Part shown: positions 32,238-42,404 of the stretch, one piece after another
Layout: every line of letters begins with the position of its first letter
Position numbering within the stretch: position 1 is the first letter of the stretch
Origin: PALSA-1353 sp050014015
GTDB lineage: Bacteria; Planctomycetota; Phycisphaerae; Tepidisphaerales; Tepidisphaeraceae
NCBI GenBank assembly: GCA_050014015.1
Contig: JBEKEC010000002.1
Span: 1 to 64,000, forward strand
Direction of reading: 5' to 3'
DNA length: 64,000 nucleotides
The notes under the pieces: model-generated
Databases searched by the model: none
What the model saw: the letters and a program-made list of their open reading frames with translations, nothing else
What the model was told of the DNA's origin: nothing
Position numbers and translations under genes: made by a program

Positions 32238-34340
32238 TCAATATCGCCAAGTGACCTGGGCGTAATAGGCGCGATCAACGTCGGCGGAGGCGGTGGCGTT
32301 GAAGGAGGCTTCGAGGTGATGCGGTTCGAAGGCGTTTTGAATTCCGGCGGAGACTTCCAGGTTGGGGCGGGGATGCCAGGTGATTCCCAGGTCGCCGCGA
32401 ATATAGGCGCCGGGCGGGGCGCCGACAGCCCCGAGCACGTTACCGTTGCCGATCGCATCGACGTAATAGATGCCGCCATTGAGCTGGAGGGTTTTGGTGA
32501 TGTCGAGATAAGAGTGCACCTGGAACTGGTTGCGGGGATAGGATTGGTCCTCCGCGGAGGCGTCGGGGGTGAGGCCGGGGTAGTAGTCGTGGACGTTGGC
32601 AATCAGGTAGCTGTACGACCCTTGCAAGCGCCAGTGGTCGAGAACCTGCCAGTTCAAGGAGACCTCGGCCCCGTAGGTTCTGGCGCTTTCATCGTTGTCG
32701 TAGGTGCTATTGATGAGCACCGGTGGGTTCAGCGCGGGATTGATCGTGGTGCCCGTGCTTAGCAGCGCGATCAGACCCGTATAGTTGTTGGCAAATCCGG
32801 TAACGTCGACGGAGAACCGCTTGGTGACCTGCTGGCGGAAGCCGATTTCATAGGCGAGAAGCTGTTCGTTTTGGGGCTTGTCGGTGGTCTTGACGACCTG
32901 TGCGTAGTTTCCAGGCGTAGTCGGCACAACAATGTCAGCCGATTCGTCCCATTCAATTTCACTCGGCGTGCGCACCGCGCGCGAAATTGCGCCCCAGAAG
33001 GAAGTTTGCTGGGTCGGCGTCCAAAGCAAACGGGCGCTAGGCTGGACGTCAAAGCCGGTGTAGGAATTCTGCTCGAACTTGGAGCCGGCAATGAGATGGA
33101 GGCGATCGGGCACGACGGTCATGGTGTCCTGCACGAATGCGCTGAAAAGGTACGCGGTGTCTGAATCCGGGTTGACGACGGGCTGGGTGAGCGCCGTCGT
33201 GCCGACATTTTCGACGATGGCGCGCCCGCCGAGGCCGTACATTAGCTCGTGACTGGGCGCCAGTTCAAAGCGATTCTGAAAATCGACGTCGAAGGTATCT
33301 CCCCTGAAGGTGGAGTAGGCGTCGCGGAAATCGATACGGTCGAAGTACGCCTGAAGGGAGTAGTCCGAGGTGTCGGAAATGACGTGGGTCCATCGAGTGA
33401 GGAGGTTTTCGCCGCTGCGATAATCGTGCAAATAGTTGGGGATGACGTGTCCGGTGACCAATTGATCGGACGCGCTTTGGTCGAACATATCGCCTTGGAG
33501 GGTGAGCTTGTCCTGATCGGAGGAGTTTCGGTCGATGCGGAAACCGGAGCTGGCGTCCTGCCACTGGTTGTCGTCGCCGACGGGATTGGGGGATTCGTGT
33601 AGATCGTCGTAACTGCGGCCCTTGGCATAGACGCGATAGTAGGTGTCGTCGTCGATCTGGCCGCCGTAGCGTACGGACGCGTCGCTCTCGTCGGTTCCCG
33701 CGCGGGAATCGACCATGAGGCCTTGAGTTTCATCCGCGGACTTGGTGGTGATGTTGATGACGCCGTTCATGGCGTTGGCGCCATAGAGGGTTGCGCCTGG
33801 GCCGCGGATGACTTCAATGCGGTCGAGATCGTCGATGGGGTAATCGACGGTGTTCCAGTAAACGCCGGAAAAGAGGGGCGTATAGACGGTTCTGCCATCG
33901 ACCATAACGAGCAGTTTGTCCGAGAAGAGGGCGCCGAACCCGCGTGCGGAAATGCTCCAGCCGGTGAATTGATTGCCGCGTTGGACGAACAATCCGGGAG
34001 AGAGGCGGAGGATTTCGGGAATATCGCGCAGCCCGCTGCGCTGGATGTCTTCCTGGGTGATGACGGTGACGGCCGCCGCCGAATCGCCGAGGCGCTGTTT
34101 GGTTTTGCTGACGCTGATCACCGGGACGTTCATCAGGTCTTCCAGACTGAGATTGGTCAAATCGGCGTCGTTGGATACGGGACGCGGACGAGTTGTCGGC
34201 CGGGTGGAGGGTTTGGAGGCGGCGGGGGTCGTAGTGGGGCGTGTTGCCGGCGAGGTCTGGGCCGGCGAAGTCCGAACGGCCGCCAACAATATCAGGAGGA
34301 CAGCACAGATGAGTCGCGTCTTGTTGAATTGCAAGTACAT
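32238..34340 (-). CDS. TonB-dependent outer-membrane receptor
   Basis: 700 residues with a signal peptide (LICAVLLILLAAVRTSPAQ) and a Thr/Pro-rich spacer of PATRP style. The plug domain is clear: VISVSKTKQRLGDSAAAVTV, GLRDIPEILRLSPGLFVQRG and DRIEVIRGPGATLYGANAMN. A 22-strand-type barrel follows and ends with an aromatic residue (QVTWRY). It imports an unidentified ligand using TonB energy. The sequence from DLTNLSLEDLMNVPV is like that of siderophore/cobalamin-style receptors of unknown ligand. No transport genes are next to it. Confirms an outer membrane. Confidence 0.92.
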   Translation of the reverse strand: MYLQFNKTRLICAVLLILLAAVRTSPAQTSPATRPTTTPAASKPSTRPTTRPRPVSNDADLTNLSLEDLMNVPVISVSKTKQRLGDSAAAVTVITQEDIQRSGLRDIPEILRLSPGLFVQRGNQFTGWSISARGFGALFSDKLLVMVDGRTVYTPLFSGVYWNTVDYPIDDLDRIEVIRGPGATLYGANAMNGVINITTKSADETQGLMVDSRAGTDESDASVRYGGQIDDDTYYRVYAKGRSYDDLHESPNPVGDDNQWQDASSGFRIDRNSSDQDKLTLQGDMFDQSASDQLVTGHVIPNYLHDYRSGENLLTRWTHVISDTSDYSLQAYFDRIDFRDAYSTFRGDTFDVDFQNRFELAPSHELMYGLGGRAIVENVGTTALTQPVVNPDSDTAYLFSAFVQDTMTVVPDRLHLIAGSKFEQNSYTGFDVQPSARLLWTPTQQTSFWGAISRAVRTPSEIEWDESADIVVPTTPGNYAQVVKTTDKPQNEQLLAYEIGFRQQVTKRFSVDVTGFANNYTGLIALLSTGTTINPALNPPVLINSTYDNDESARTYGAEVSLNWQVLDHWRLQGSYSYLIANVHDYYPGLTPDASAEDQSYPRNQFQVHSYLDITKTLQLNGGIYYVDAIGNGNVLGAVGAPPGAYIRGDLGITWHPRPNLEVSAGIQNAFEPHHLEASFNATASADVDRAYYAQVTWRY

Positions 34341-34628
34341 CGTCGCCGCCTATTCCTCTTTTGCCGACCTTGCGGGTTATGACGAAGATAGGATCGGACG
34401 TATTGCGGCATAACATGATGTGCTCAGCATTTTCATTAAATTGCAAACGGCGTGGATGCAGGGAGCGATGATTACCAGACGTTGGTGAGGCGGTTATCGG
34501 TAATTTAGTTCACCGGATAGATGCTGTTGGGTGAGCCGGTTTACAGTCTTCATCCGAGGCGATTTCTCTCTTCCATTGAATTTGGCCGTCTATTGTTGTG
34601 AAGCGTGGGTCTGATACCATCAACTGCC

Positions 34629-35801
34629 ATGGGCCAATTGTCATACCGAACGGCGGGCGAATCGCATGGGAAGGCGCTGATCGCGCTGGTGGAGGGATTG
34701 CCGGAAGGGGTGGCGGTGGATCAGGGGTTCATCGATGGGGAACTACGGCGACGGCAAGGGGGATATGGACGCGGGGGACGGCAGAAAATCGAGACGGATC
34801 ACGCGGAATTCCTCGGCGGGGTGAGGCTGGGGAAGACCATCGGGTCGCCGATCGCAATCGAGATCGTTAACAAGGACGCGAGGTTGGACGATTTGGCGGC
34901 GACGCCGGCGCTGCATCGGCCGCGGCCGGGACATGCGGATTTGGCGGGATCGGTGAAATGGCTGACGACGGATTGCCGGCTGACGCTGGAGCGGGCGAGC
35001 GCGCGGGAGACGGCGGCGCGGGTGGCGGCCGGGGCGCTGTCGCGATGCTTTCTGCGGGAGTTTGGGATCGAGGTTTTCGGGTTCGTGCGGGCGGTGGGAC
35101 CGGCCCAGGGGAAGTTCGTCGTTACCGAAGAGAATTGGCGGGAGATGCTGAAGAAGCGGGATGCGTCGGAACTTTATTGTCCCGATCCATCATCCGATGA
35201 GGAGATGCGGCGATTCATCAACGAGCAGAAGATGGCCAAGGACACGGCGGGCGGGATCGTGGAAGCGCACGTTTTCGGATGCCCGATGGGATTGGGAAGC
35301 TGCATGACGTGGGACGGGCGATTGGACGGGCGGATCGCGGGGGCGGTGGCGAGCATCCAGGCGTTCAAGGGCGTGGAGTTTGGGTTGGGGTTCGAGGCGG
35401 CGAGAAGGCCGGGATCGAAGGTTCACGATGAGATCGGATTTGATCCGGCGAAAAAAGGGACGGCGGCGTTGGGATTCGTGCGCGGGAGCAATAACGCGGG
35501 AGGATTGGAAGGAGGGATGACCAACGGCAAGCCGGTGGTGGTGCGCGGGGCGATGAAGCCGATCAGCACGCTGGGCAAGCCGCTGATGAGCGTGGATCTG
35601 AATACCAAGCAGCCATCGGAAGCGGGATGGGAACGGTCGGACGTTTCGGCGATCGGGGCGGCGTCGGTGATCATGGAGAACGTGGTGGCGTTCGAGATCG
35701 CGCGGGCGATGCTGGAGAAATTCGGAGGGGATTCGATGCGGGAAATTCGGGGGAATTATGAGAATTATCTGGGGCTGGCGAGGGGGTTGCCGCTGGGATA
35801 G
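34629..35801 (+). CDS. aroC: Chorismate synthase
   Basis: 390 residues from ATG 34629 (a GTG at 34605 is open but lies before the conserved start). YRTAGESHGKALIALVEGLP, the RRRQGGYGRGGRQ loop, GFVRGSNNAGGLEGGMTNG and SDVSAIGAASVIMENV are all hallmark motifs. It converts EPSP to chorismate with reduced FMN, the last shared step to aromatic amino acids. Length fits the long form with a central insert. It converges with folC; a tandem repeat fills the gap. Confidence 0.97.
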   Translation: MGQLSYRTAGESHGKALIALVEGLPEGVAVDQGFIDGELRRRQGGYGRGGRQKIETDHAEFLGGVRLGKTIGSPIAIEIVNKDARLDDLAATPALHRPRPGHADLAGSVKWLTTDCRLTLERASARETAARVAAGALSRCFLREFGIEVFGFVRAVGPAQGKFVVTEENWREMLKKRDASELYCPDPSSDEEMRRFINEQKMAKDTAGGIVEAHVFGCPMGLGSCMTWDGRLDGRIAGAVASIQAFKGVEFGLGFEAARRPGSKVHDEIGFDPAKKGTAALGFVRGSNNAGGLEGGMTNGKPVVVRGAMKPISTLGKPLMSVDLNTKQPSEAGWERSDVSAIGAASVIMENVVAFEIARAMLEKFGGDSMREIRGNYENYLGLARGLPLG

Positions 35802-35872
35802 CGACGGGTACTAACTGTACCATTACGCAGATGATTTTGGATTCAAGGGTATTTCCTCTCAGGTCGTTTGGT

Positions 35873-35973
35873 GGTTCGAGGGTTCAAGGGTTCAAAAGGG
35901 TTCAAGGGTTCAAGGGTTCAAGGGTTCAAGGGTTCAAGGGTTCAAGGGTTCAAGGGTTCAAAGAAGCTTTGAA
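35873..35973 (+). repeat. Octamer tandem repeat (GGTTCAAG)n with terminal hairpin
   Basis: Around ten copies of GGTTCAAG in line from 35881, then TTCAAAGAAGCTTTGAA, a palindrome that pairs with the array. It fills the gap between convergent aroC and folC. A folded relative is at 49040-49125. Confidence 0.92.
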
Positions 35974-36003
35974 CTCGAACGCGTCGCAAGCGACGCGGCT
36001 AAA

Positions 36004-37422
36004 CTAATTGCGCGGGGATTGGGCTAGCTGGGCGGCGGCGGCTTTGGCGGCGAAAAGTTTCTTGGCTTCGCCAACCAGATAAAAGCTGCCGGTGATGCAG
36101 ATGATGTCTTCCTTGGTAACGGCGCGGTAGGCGATGTCGAGAGCGTCCTGGAGGCTGTCGGCGACCTGGGCCATCTTGCCGTAAAGTTCGGTGTAGCGGG
36201 CGGCGAGTTCGTGAGGATTGGCGGAGCGGACGTTGTCGATGTGGGTGAAGATGACCTTGTCGGCGCCGCTGGTGATGCGGTCGAGCATTCCGGGGACGTC
36301 TTTGTCGCCACAACAACCGAAGATAACGACCATGGAGTCATAGGGGATGTGTTGCCCGATGGCTTTCATGGCAGCGTCGAGGCTGGCGGCGTTGTGGGCG
36401 CCGTCGACGATGACGCGGGGGACCTGGCAGACCATTTCCATTCGGCCAGCGACGGAGACCTTGGAAAGACCGTCCAAGGCTCGGGCGTCGTTGATGGCGA
36501 TGCCGCGGGATTTGAGACGGTCGATGACCGCCAGGGCCAGGCCGCAGTTGATGGCCTGGTGCTCGCCGATGAGGGGAACGGCCAAGTGCTCGAACTTGCT
36601 GTTAGGTGTGGTGAGGCAGACGCGGTTGTGGGGGCCGAGCATACGGCTGGATTCAAAGCGGTAGCTGAATTCGATAGTCTGGCCGGTGAAATCGAGTGGA
36701 GCGCCGACCTTTTCGGCGATTTTTTTGAGAGCGGCCTCGGCGTCGGGATCCTGAGCGACGCTGAGGGCGGGGATGCCGTGCTTGAAGATGCCGGCCTTTT
36801 CGGTGGCGATGTGGGTGAGCGTCGGCCCGAGCTGGGCATTGTGGTCGTGGCTGATGCTGGTGATGGCGGTGACTTCGGGACGGATGACGTTGGTGCTGTC
36901 GAGGCGGCCGCCAAGGCCGGTTTCGACGACGGCGATATCGACCTTGTTGTCGGCGAAGTATTTGAAGGCAACGGCGGTGAGGACGTCGAAGTAGGTTGGG
37001 GTGGGCTTAATGCGAGCGACGCAAGGCTCCAGGAGATGAACCAGGCGGGCGAAGTTGGCCTGGGGGATCATTTCGCCGTTGATGACGATGCGCTCGCGAA
37101 CGTCGATGAGATGAGGGCTGGTGTAGAGGCCGACCTTGTAGCCGTTGGCCTGGAGCATCGCCGCGATCATAGCGCAAGTGCTGCCCTTACCTTTAGTTCC
37201 GGCAACGTGTACGGATCGGAAGCGATCCTGTGGACTGCCCAGGCGCTTGAGCAAGGTGCGCATGCGTTCGAGGTTGAAATTCTCCGAGTTATAGCGGACG
37301 ATGCGAAGACGCTCGAAATCGCTCAGGGTGGAAAGGAATCGTAAGGCCTTGCTGTAGCTATAGATGGGCCTTGCAGATTTCGAGGCCGGGGCATGAAGGC
37401 GGCCTTTTTTGAGGTCGATCAT
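36004..37422 (-). CDS. folC: Folylpolyglutamate/dihydrofolate synthase
   Basis: 472 residues from ATG 37422; earlier in-frame starts (37518) would add a basic leader, so the start is uncertain. P-loop GTKGKGS at residues 75-81, then AVVETGLGGRLDSTN, ISHDHNAQLGPTLTHIATEK, VDGAHNAASLDA and IFGCCGDKD. It adds glutamate to folates, using ATP, in the cytoplasm. The C-terminal domain is complete. Transcribed toward aroC. Confidence 0.95.
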   Translation of the reverse strand: MIDLKKGRLHAPASKSARPIYSYSKALRFLSTLSDFERLRIVRYNSENFNLERMRTLLKRLGSPQDRFRSVHVAGTKGKGSTCAMIAAMLQANGYKVGLYTSPHLIDVRERIVINGEMIPQANFARLVHLLEPCVARIKPTPTYFDVLTAVAFKYFADNKVDIAVVETGLGGRLDSTNVIRPEVTAITSISHDHNAQLGPTLTHIATEKAGIFKHGIPALSVAQDPDAEAALKKIAEKVGAPLDFTGQTIEFSYRFESSRMLGPHNRVCLTTPNSKFEHLAVPLIGEHQAINCGLALAVIDRLKSRGIAINDARALDGLSKVSVAGRMEMVCQVPRVIVDGAHNAASLDAAMKAIGQHIPYDSMVVIFGCCGDKDVPGMLDRITSGADKVIFTHIDNVRSANPHELAARYTELYGKMAQVADSLQDALDIAYRAVTKEDIICITGSFYLVGEAKKLFAAKAAAAQLAQSPRN

Positions 37423-37736
37423 GACCGGCTTGCGATGCCTGAGGGATGGGCGGCTGGCCCGAGTGGTCCCGGGCTTTCGAATGTGAGAGTGTCGACGGAT
37501 TTTCTCGCGCACCGCCATAAAAATGAGTTTATCAGGATAAGTGAGTGGTTTCAACTTTGCATGCAAGTTCATGTTTATTATTCACTTAACCTCAATTTCC
37601 CCATGTCGTTATAGACGTTGAAGTTAGGCGGTAATAACACGGCAACAAAAGGGGCGGTCGCTCTGGCGTAACTGTGAGGGGGGAAGGTATGGTAGGCGGC
37701 GGGTCGGTTGCGGGCCTAGTTGAAGGTTGCGGTTTG

Positions 37737-37771
37737 GATTGCCCAGGGAGCAAGCTCCCAGGGCTTTGGAT
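37737..37771. repeat. 35-bp palindromic element, copy 2 (core GGGAGCAAGCTCCC)
   Basis: Identical over 35 bp to 5658-5692. It stands 30 bp before the rimO start, so it may be in the rimO leader. A related palindrome, CGGCGAGCAAGCTCGCCG, is inside rimO at 38231. Confidence 0.9.
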
Positions 37772-37800
37772 GGGGAAATTGAGCTGTTGGTGGTTTGATT

Positions 37801-39216
37801 ATGGCGGATGAAATTCAATCCATTGCGTTGGTGAGCCTGGGTTGTCCCAAGAACCTGGTGGACAGCGAGCGGATGCTGGGATTATTGGCCAGCGATGGGC
37901 TGGTGGTGACGTCGGATGCGGAGGAGGCGGATGCGATCGTCATAAACACCTGCGGGTTTTTGGAAGCGTCGAAAGTGGAATCGATGGGGGAGATTCATAG
38001 AGCGATCCGGCTGAAGGAAAAAGGGAAATGTCGACGGGTGGTGGTGGCGGGATGTCTGGTGCAGAGGCATAAGACGCGATTGCTGGCCGAGGCGCCGGGG
38101 ATCGACCGGCTGGTGGGGGTGTTCGATCGGGACCACATCGTCGAGGCGGTGCGGGGAACGGGGAACGCCGGCAGGGATGGACATTTTTTGGGGAAGTATC
38201 ATGAGCTTTCGCGAAGGATGGAAGGGAATACGGCGAGCAAGCTCGCCGGCTACACGGAAGATGACCGTGGGCGGCTGCGGCTGACGCCGCGGCATTACGC
38301 GTTTCTGCGGGTCAGCGAAGGGTGCAACCAGGGATGCGCGTTTTGCACCATCCCGTCGATACGCGGGCCGATGCGATCCAAACCGATCGAGCACGTTCTG
38401 GCGGAGGCGCGGGAACTGGCGGCGGATGGAGCGGTGGAACTGAACCTGATCGGACAGGATACGACCAGCTATGGCACGGATATCGGGTATGAGCCGGGGT
38501 TGTCGGGGCTGATCAAGACGTTGGACAAGGAGATGAAGGACGTGCATTGGCTGCGGCTGATGTACGCGTATCCGTCGTGCTTCACGGATGAGATGATCCG
38601 GGCGCTGGCGCAAAGCGATCGGATGGCGCGGTACATCGACATGCCGCTTCAGCACGTCAACGATGAAATGCTGACGACGATGAAGCGGAGAGTGACCCGG
38701 AAGCAAATTGAGACGTTGCTGGGGAAGCTGCGGGAATGGGTGCCGGGGATAACGATCCGGACGACGTTCATCGCGGGATCGCCTGGGGAAACGGATGGAC
38801 AGCATCGGGAACTGGTGGAATTCGTGAGGGAGTTTGGGTTTGACATGATGGGGGTGTTCGCGTTCAGCGCCGAGCCGGGGACGGCGATGGGGAGGATGGA
38901 GGGGCAGATTCCCGAAGCGGTGAAGAAGGCGCGAGTGGAGGAGTTGATGCTGGCGCAGCAGGAGATCGCGTTTGCCAAGGCCCGGGGAAGAATAGGGCAA
39001 AAGGTTGAGGTGCTGGTCGATCGGACTTTAAGAAAGAAGGGGCAATGGACGGGGAGGACCAGCGGGCAGGCGCCGCAGATTGATTCGGTGACGATCGTCA
39101 GTGGGCCGGAGCTTCATGCGGGAAAGATGGTGACGGCGAAGGTGTCGGGGTCAAGGGGGTATGATCTGGTGGCGGAGGTTCAGGCGGGAAGAAGTTTGCG
39201 GGTGGTGGAATTGTGA
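37801..39216 (+). CDS. rimO: RimO ribosomal protein S12 methylthiotransferase
   Basis: 471 residues from ATG 37801. MTTase domain with Cys15, Cys51 and Cys85 (SLGCPKN, INTCGF, VAGCL), radical-SAM Cys175-x3-Cys179-x2-Cys182 (SEGCNQGCAFC) and a TRAM domain at the end. SLGCPKNLVDSE separates RimO from MiaB. It methylthiolates Asp in S12. The interdomain loop, residues 143-152 (NTASKLAGYT), is encoded by a GC palindrome that looks like an inserted repeat. Confidence 0.96.
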   Translation: MADEIQSIALVSLGCPKNLVDSERMLGLLASDGLVVTSDAEEADAIVINTCGFLEASKVESMGEIHRAIRLKEKGKCRRVVVAGCLVQRHKTRLLAEAPGIDRLVGVFDRDHIVEAVRGTGNAGRDGHFLGKYHELSRRMEGNTASKLAGYTEDDRGRLRLTPRHYAFLRVSEGCNQGCAFCTIPSIRGPMRSKPIEHVLAEARELAADGAVELNLIGQDTTSYGTDIGYEPGLSGLIKTLDKEMKDVHWLRLMYAYPSCFTDEMIRALAQSDRMARYIDMPLQHVNDEMLTTMKRRVTRKQIETLLGKLREWVPGITIRTTFIAGSPGETDGQHRELVEFVREFGFDMMGVFAFSAEPGTAMGRMEGQIPEAVKKARVEELMLAQQEIAFAKARGRIGQKVEVLVDRTLRKKGQWTGRTSGQAPQIDSVTIVSGPELHAGKMVTAKVSGSRGYDLVAEVQAGRSLRVVEL

Positions 39217-39338
39217 TGGGGGATTGGCCTATCGCCGAGTGACGCCTCATTTCCCGCGTCAGGTCCACACGCGCGTCCCCCGCAAATCGTTTTCGGCTGG
39301 ATGAAATCCAATCCATTCTCGTGTACCATCCCCGCCCT

Positions 39339-40928
39339 ATGGCAAGGATCACGGTCGACGGCAAGCTCATCGAATGCAAGGATCGGCAGATGATATTGCA
39401 GGCGTGTCTGGATGCGGGACACGAACTGCCGCGGTATTGCTATCATCCGGGTCTTTCCATTCCGGCATCGTGCCGGATTTGTCTCGTGGAGATCGAAGGG
39501 ATTCCCAAGCTGGTGCCGTCGTGCCAGACGCCGGTGCGCGACGGGATGGTCGTCCATTCGCGCTCGCCGAAGGCGGTCATGAATCAGAAACAGGTGATGG
39601 AATACCTGCTGATAAACCATCCGCTGGATTGCCCGATTTGCGATCAGGCGGGGGAATGCACGCTTCAGGATTATTCCTACGAGTATGGCCGAAGCCAATC
39701 CCGGTTCGAGGAGGACAAGGCCAAGAAGCCGAAGAAGGACGTGGGGGAGCACATTTACCTGTATGCCGACCGGTGCATTATGTGCAGCCGTTGCGTGCGG
39801 TTCACGCGCGAGGTGTCGGGGACGAGTGAGCTGTACGTCGATGGCCGCGGATTTCGCGAGGAAATCGACATCTTCCCGGGCAAGCCGTGCAACAACAAGC
39901 TTGCCGGGAACGTGGTTGACCTGTGCCCGGTGGGAGCGCTGCTGGACAAGGATTTTTTGTTCAAGCAGCGTGTCTGGCTTCTGAAGCAATCGCCGTCGAT
40001 TTCCCCCGTGGATTCCGGCGGTGAGAACGTCTTCCTGGAACACAACGAAGGGGTCGTTTACCGGATCAAGCCGAGATACAACCCGCAGGTGAATGCCTGG
40101 TGGATCAGCGACGACACGCGCTATTCCTACAAGATCATCGAGCACCGCGATCGCCTGAGGTCGGCTTACAAGAGGGAACACGGCGCGCTGGCGGCGACGG
40201 CGTCGCATGAGGCGTTTGCCGTGGCGGTGAAACAATTGAAATCGCTGGCGGCGCAGGGGCCCGGGGCGCTCTACGCGGTCCTGTCGCCGATGATGGCCTG
40301 CGAAGAGGCGTATCTGCTTGGCAGCGCGATTCGCTCGCTCGACCCGCAGGCGCTGCTGGTCCTTGGTCCGGTCCCGACCTCAGGGCAGGACGAGGTTTTC
40401 CGGCATTCGCAGACGGGCCAGCAGACGTTCGTCATCAAGGCTGAGAAAGTCCCCAACGCCGCGGGCGTTCGGCGGGTCATGTCCATGCTCGGCGGCCCGA
40501 CGGCAACCATCGATGAGTTCGTCTTTTCCCAACCGCCAAATCTCAAGGGCGGCTGGATCGTCGGCGGATATCTGTCGAACTGGATCACGGGGGAGCTTCC
40601 GGAGGCACTGAAAACCGGGTTCAGGGTGGTGCAGGATTTGCTGCCGACGTTGCTGAGCGATTCGGCCGACGTGGTGTTGCCCGCCGCCGCCTGGGCCGAG
40701 AAGGACGGGTGCTGGGAGAATTATGCCGGGAAGATTCAGCCCTTCCTGGCCGCCGTCCCGCCGCCCGAGGGCGTGACCCGCGACGGGGAATTTTATCTCT
40801 CCCTGCTGAATCGCACGGGGCTTTACAATGCCGCAGCCATCCGCAACGAGATGGGCGAACCGTTTGCGTCCGTGACGCTGCCGATCAACCGCGTCGAGTT
40901 GCGGGCCATGGAATTCTCGGAGCTTTGA
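39339..40928 (+). CDS. nuoG: NADH-quinone oxidoreductase subunit G (short form)
   Basis: 529 residues from ATG 39339. All N-terminal clusters are present: 2Fe-2S Cys34/45/48/62, His94-Cys98-Cys101-Cys107 for the N3-type site, and 4Fe-4S Cys146/149/152/196. The C-terminal molybdopterin-type region is reduced (about 300 residues, keeping ADVVLPAAAWAEKDGCWENY). It belongs to the peripheral arm of complex I, passing electrons from the flavin to quinone. nuoH follows 21 bp downstream. nuoE and nuoF are not in the window. Confidence 0.93.
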   Translation: MARITVDGKLIECKDRQMILQACLDAGHELPRYCYHPGLSIPASCRICLVEIEGIPKLVPSCQTPVRDGMVVHSRSPKAVMNQKQVMEYLLINHPLDCPICDQAGECTLQDYSYEYGRSQSRFEEDKAKKPKKDVGEHIYLYADRCIMCSRCVRFTREVSGTSELYVDGRGFREEIDIFPGKPCNNKLAGNVVDLCPVGALLDKDFLFKQRVWLLKQSPSISPVDSGGENVFLEHNEGVVYRIKPRYNPQVNAWWISDDTRYSYKIIEHRDRLRSAYKREHGALAATASHEAFAVAVKQLKSLAAQGPGALYAVLSPMMACEEAYLLGSAIRSLDPQALLVLGPVPTSGQDEVFRHSQTGQQTFVIKAEKVPNAAGVRRVMSMLGGPTATIDEFVFSQPPNLKGGWIVGGYLSNWITGELPEALKTGFRVVQDLLPTLLSDSADVVLPAAAWAEKDGCWENYAGKIQPFLAAVPPPEGVTRDGEFYLSLLNRTGLYNAAAIRNEMGEPFASVTLPINRVELRAMEFSEL

Positions 40929-40949
40929 AGAAAAAGAGATTTTGCCAGC

Positions 40950-42377
40950 ATGATGCAACTGATCGAAAAAGGAATTGACTGGTGGACGGCGAACATTCCG
41001 CCGTGGGCGGTGATTGCCCTGATCGCGCATGGCACGGTCATGTTGACGGTCGCGTACCTGATTCTTCTGGAGCGCAAAGTCGCCAGTTGGGTGCAGGACC
41101 GCCTCGGCCCCAATCGCGTGGGCCTGGGCTTCGGCATTATTCCCATCATCAAGAATTGGAAAATGAACGGCCTCGGCCAGCCCCTCGCTGATGGACTCAA
41201 ATTCATCGTCAAGGAAGATTACCGCCCGGCCGGCGTGGACAAAATCCTCTTCACGGTCGCCCCCGGCTTCATGGTGCTGGTCATCGTCATCAGCATTGCC
41301 GTGTTGCCCTGGGGCGGCACGAGACAAACCGATCGCATCATCTCAATCCCGCCCGGCACGGCCAACGTGCACGACCAGGCCCGGCGGCAACTGGCGCAGG
41401 GCGATGAGATCGTCGGCCAACCCGTCCACCTCGGCGGCGATCAATACCGCGTCACCTATCAATATCCCTTCCAAATCGCCAACCTGAACATCGGCGTGCT
41501 CTACATCCTGGCCGTGCTCTCCCTGGCGGTTTATGGCGTGGTCATCGGCGGCTGGGCCAGCAACAACAAATATTCCTTCCTCGGTGGATTGCGCGCCACC
41601 GCCAACATGATTTCATACGAAATCCCTCTCGGGCTGGCGGTGCTGTGTGTCATCGTGTTGTTCGGCACGCTGGATTTGGGGCAGCTCGTCGAAAAGCAAT
41701 GCCACAACTGGGCCGTCATTTTCCCCGCGTGGAACGTTTGTTCCCAGCCGCTGGCGTTCATCATGTTCCTCGTCTGCATTCACGCCGAGGCCAACCGGGC
41801 GCCTTTCGATCTGGCCGAGGCCGAGCAGGAATTGGTCGGCGGATATCACACGGAATACAGCGCCATGCGATTCGCGATGTTTTTCCTGGGTGAATACGCG
41901 GGCATGATCACGACCAGCGCCATCTGCGTGGCGCTGTTTTTCGGGGGATGGGATTTCCCCGGCCTTCGCGGCCCCGACGCCCTTCACCCGGCCGTCACCA
42001 CCAGCCTCATCGTTTGCATCCTTCGCGCGGTCGTCTTCTTCGCCAAGACCGGGCTGATTATCTTCCTCTTCATGTGGGTGCGCTGGACCCTGCCGCGATT
42101 CCGCTTCGATCAGTTGATGATGCTGGCCTGGCGCGGACTGATTCCAATATCCCTGGCGATGCTCATGATGACCGCGCTTGTCGTCTTTGCCTTTCACGGC
42201 AACACCTACAACGGCCTGGGCGGAACCGCGGCCTTGGTGTTGCTCATCTTCAACCTGTGCACCGCGTTTTTGATCATGCTCATCAGCTCCATGATTCCGC
42301 CGGCGCCGGCGACCAACCGGCGGGTGAAAGTCATCGGAAGCCGTTATGCTGAAACACCGCTGCCGGCCGGCGGGTGA
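40950..42377 (+). CDS. nuoH: NADH-quinone oxidoreductase subunit H
   Basis: 475 residues, eight or more membrane helices. LLERKVASWVQDRLGPNRVG and AEANRAPFDLAEAEQELVGG then YHTEYSAMRFAMFFLGEY are invariant NuoH motifs at the quinone site. It is longer than the usual 330-400 residues because of a soluble insert at about 125-180 (PPGTANVHDQARRQLAQGDE). Ends 27 bp before nuoI. Confidence 0.96.
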   Translation: MMQLIEKGIDWWTANIPPWAVIALIAHGTVMLTVAYLILLERKVASWVQDRLGPNRVGLGFGIIPIIKNWKMNGLGQPLADGLKFIVKEDYRPAGVDKILFTVAPGFMVLVIVISIAVLPWGGTRQTDRIISIPPGTANVHDQARRQLAQGDEIVGQPVHLGGDQYRVTYQYPFQIANLNIGVLYILAVLSLAVYGVVIGGWASNNKYSFLGGLRATANMISYEIPLGLAVLCVIVLFGTLDLGQLVEKQCHNWAVIFPAWNVCSQPLAFIMFLVCIHAEANRAPFDLAEAEQELVGGYHTEYSAMRFAMFFLGEYAGMITTSAICVALFFGGWDFPGLRGPDALHPAVTTSLIVCILRAVVFFAKTGLIIFLFMWVRWTLPRFRFDQLMMLAWRGLIPISLAMLMMTALVVFAFHGNTYNGLGGTAALVLLIFNLCTAFLIMLISSMIPPAPATNRRVKVIGSRYAETPLPAGG

Positions 42378-42404
42378 ACTTTAGTCGCGCAGAATTGAGA
42401 AACC

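Noticed and set aside
34341..34628. Regulatory RNA before the TonB receptor or aroC
   Set aside because: AT-richer divergent gap, but no box, hairpin or promoter stood out.
35873..35973. Possible CRISPR array
   Set aside because: Units are 8 bp with no spacers; it is a simple tandem repeat. No cas gene is in the window.
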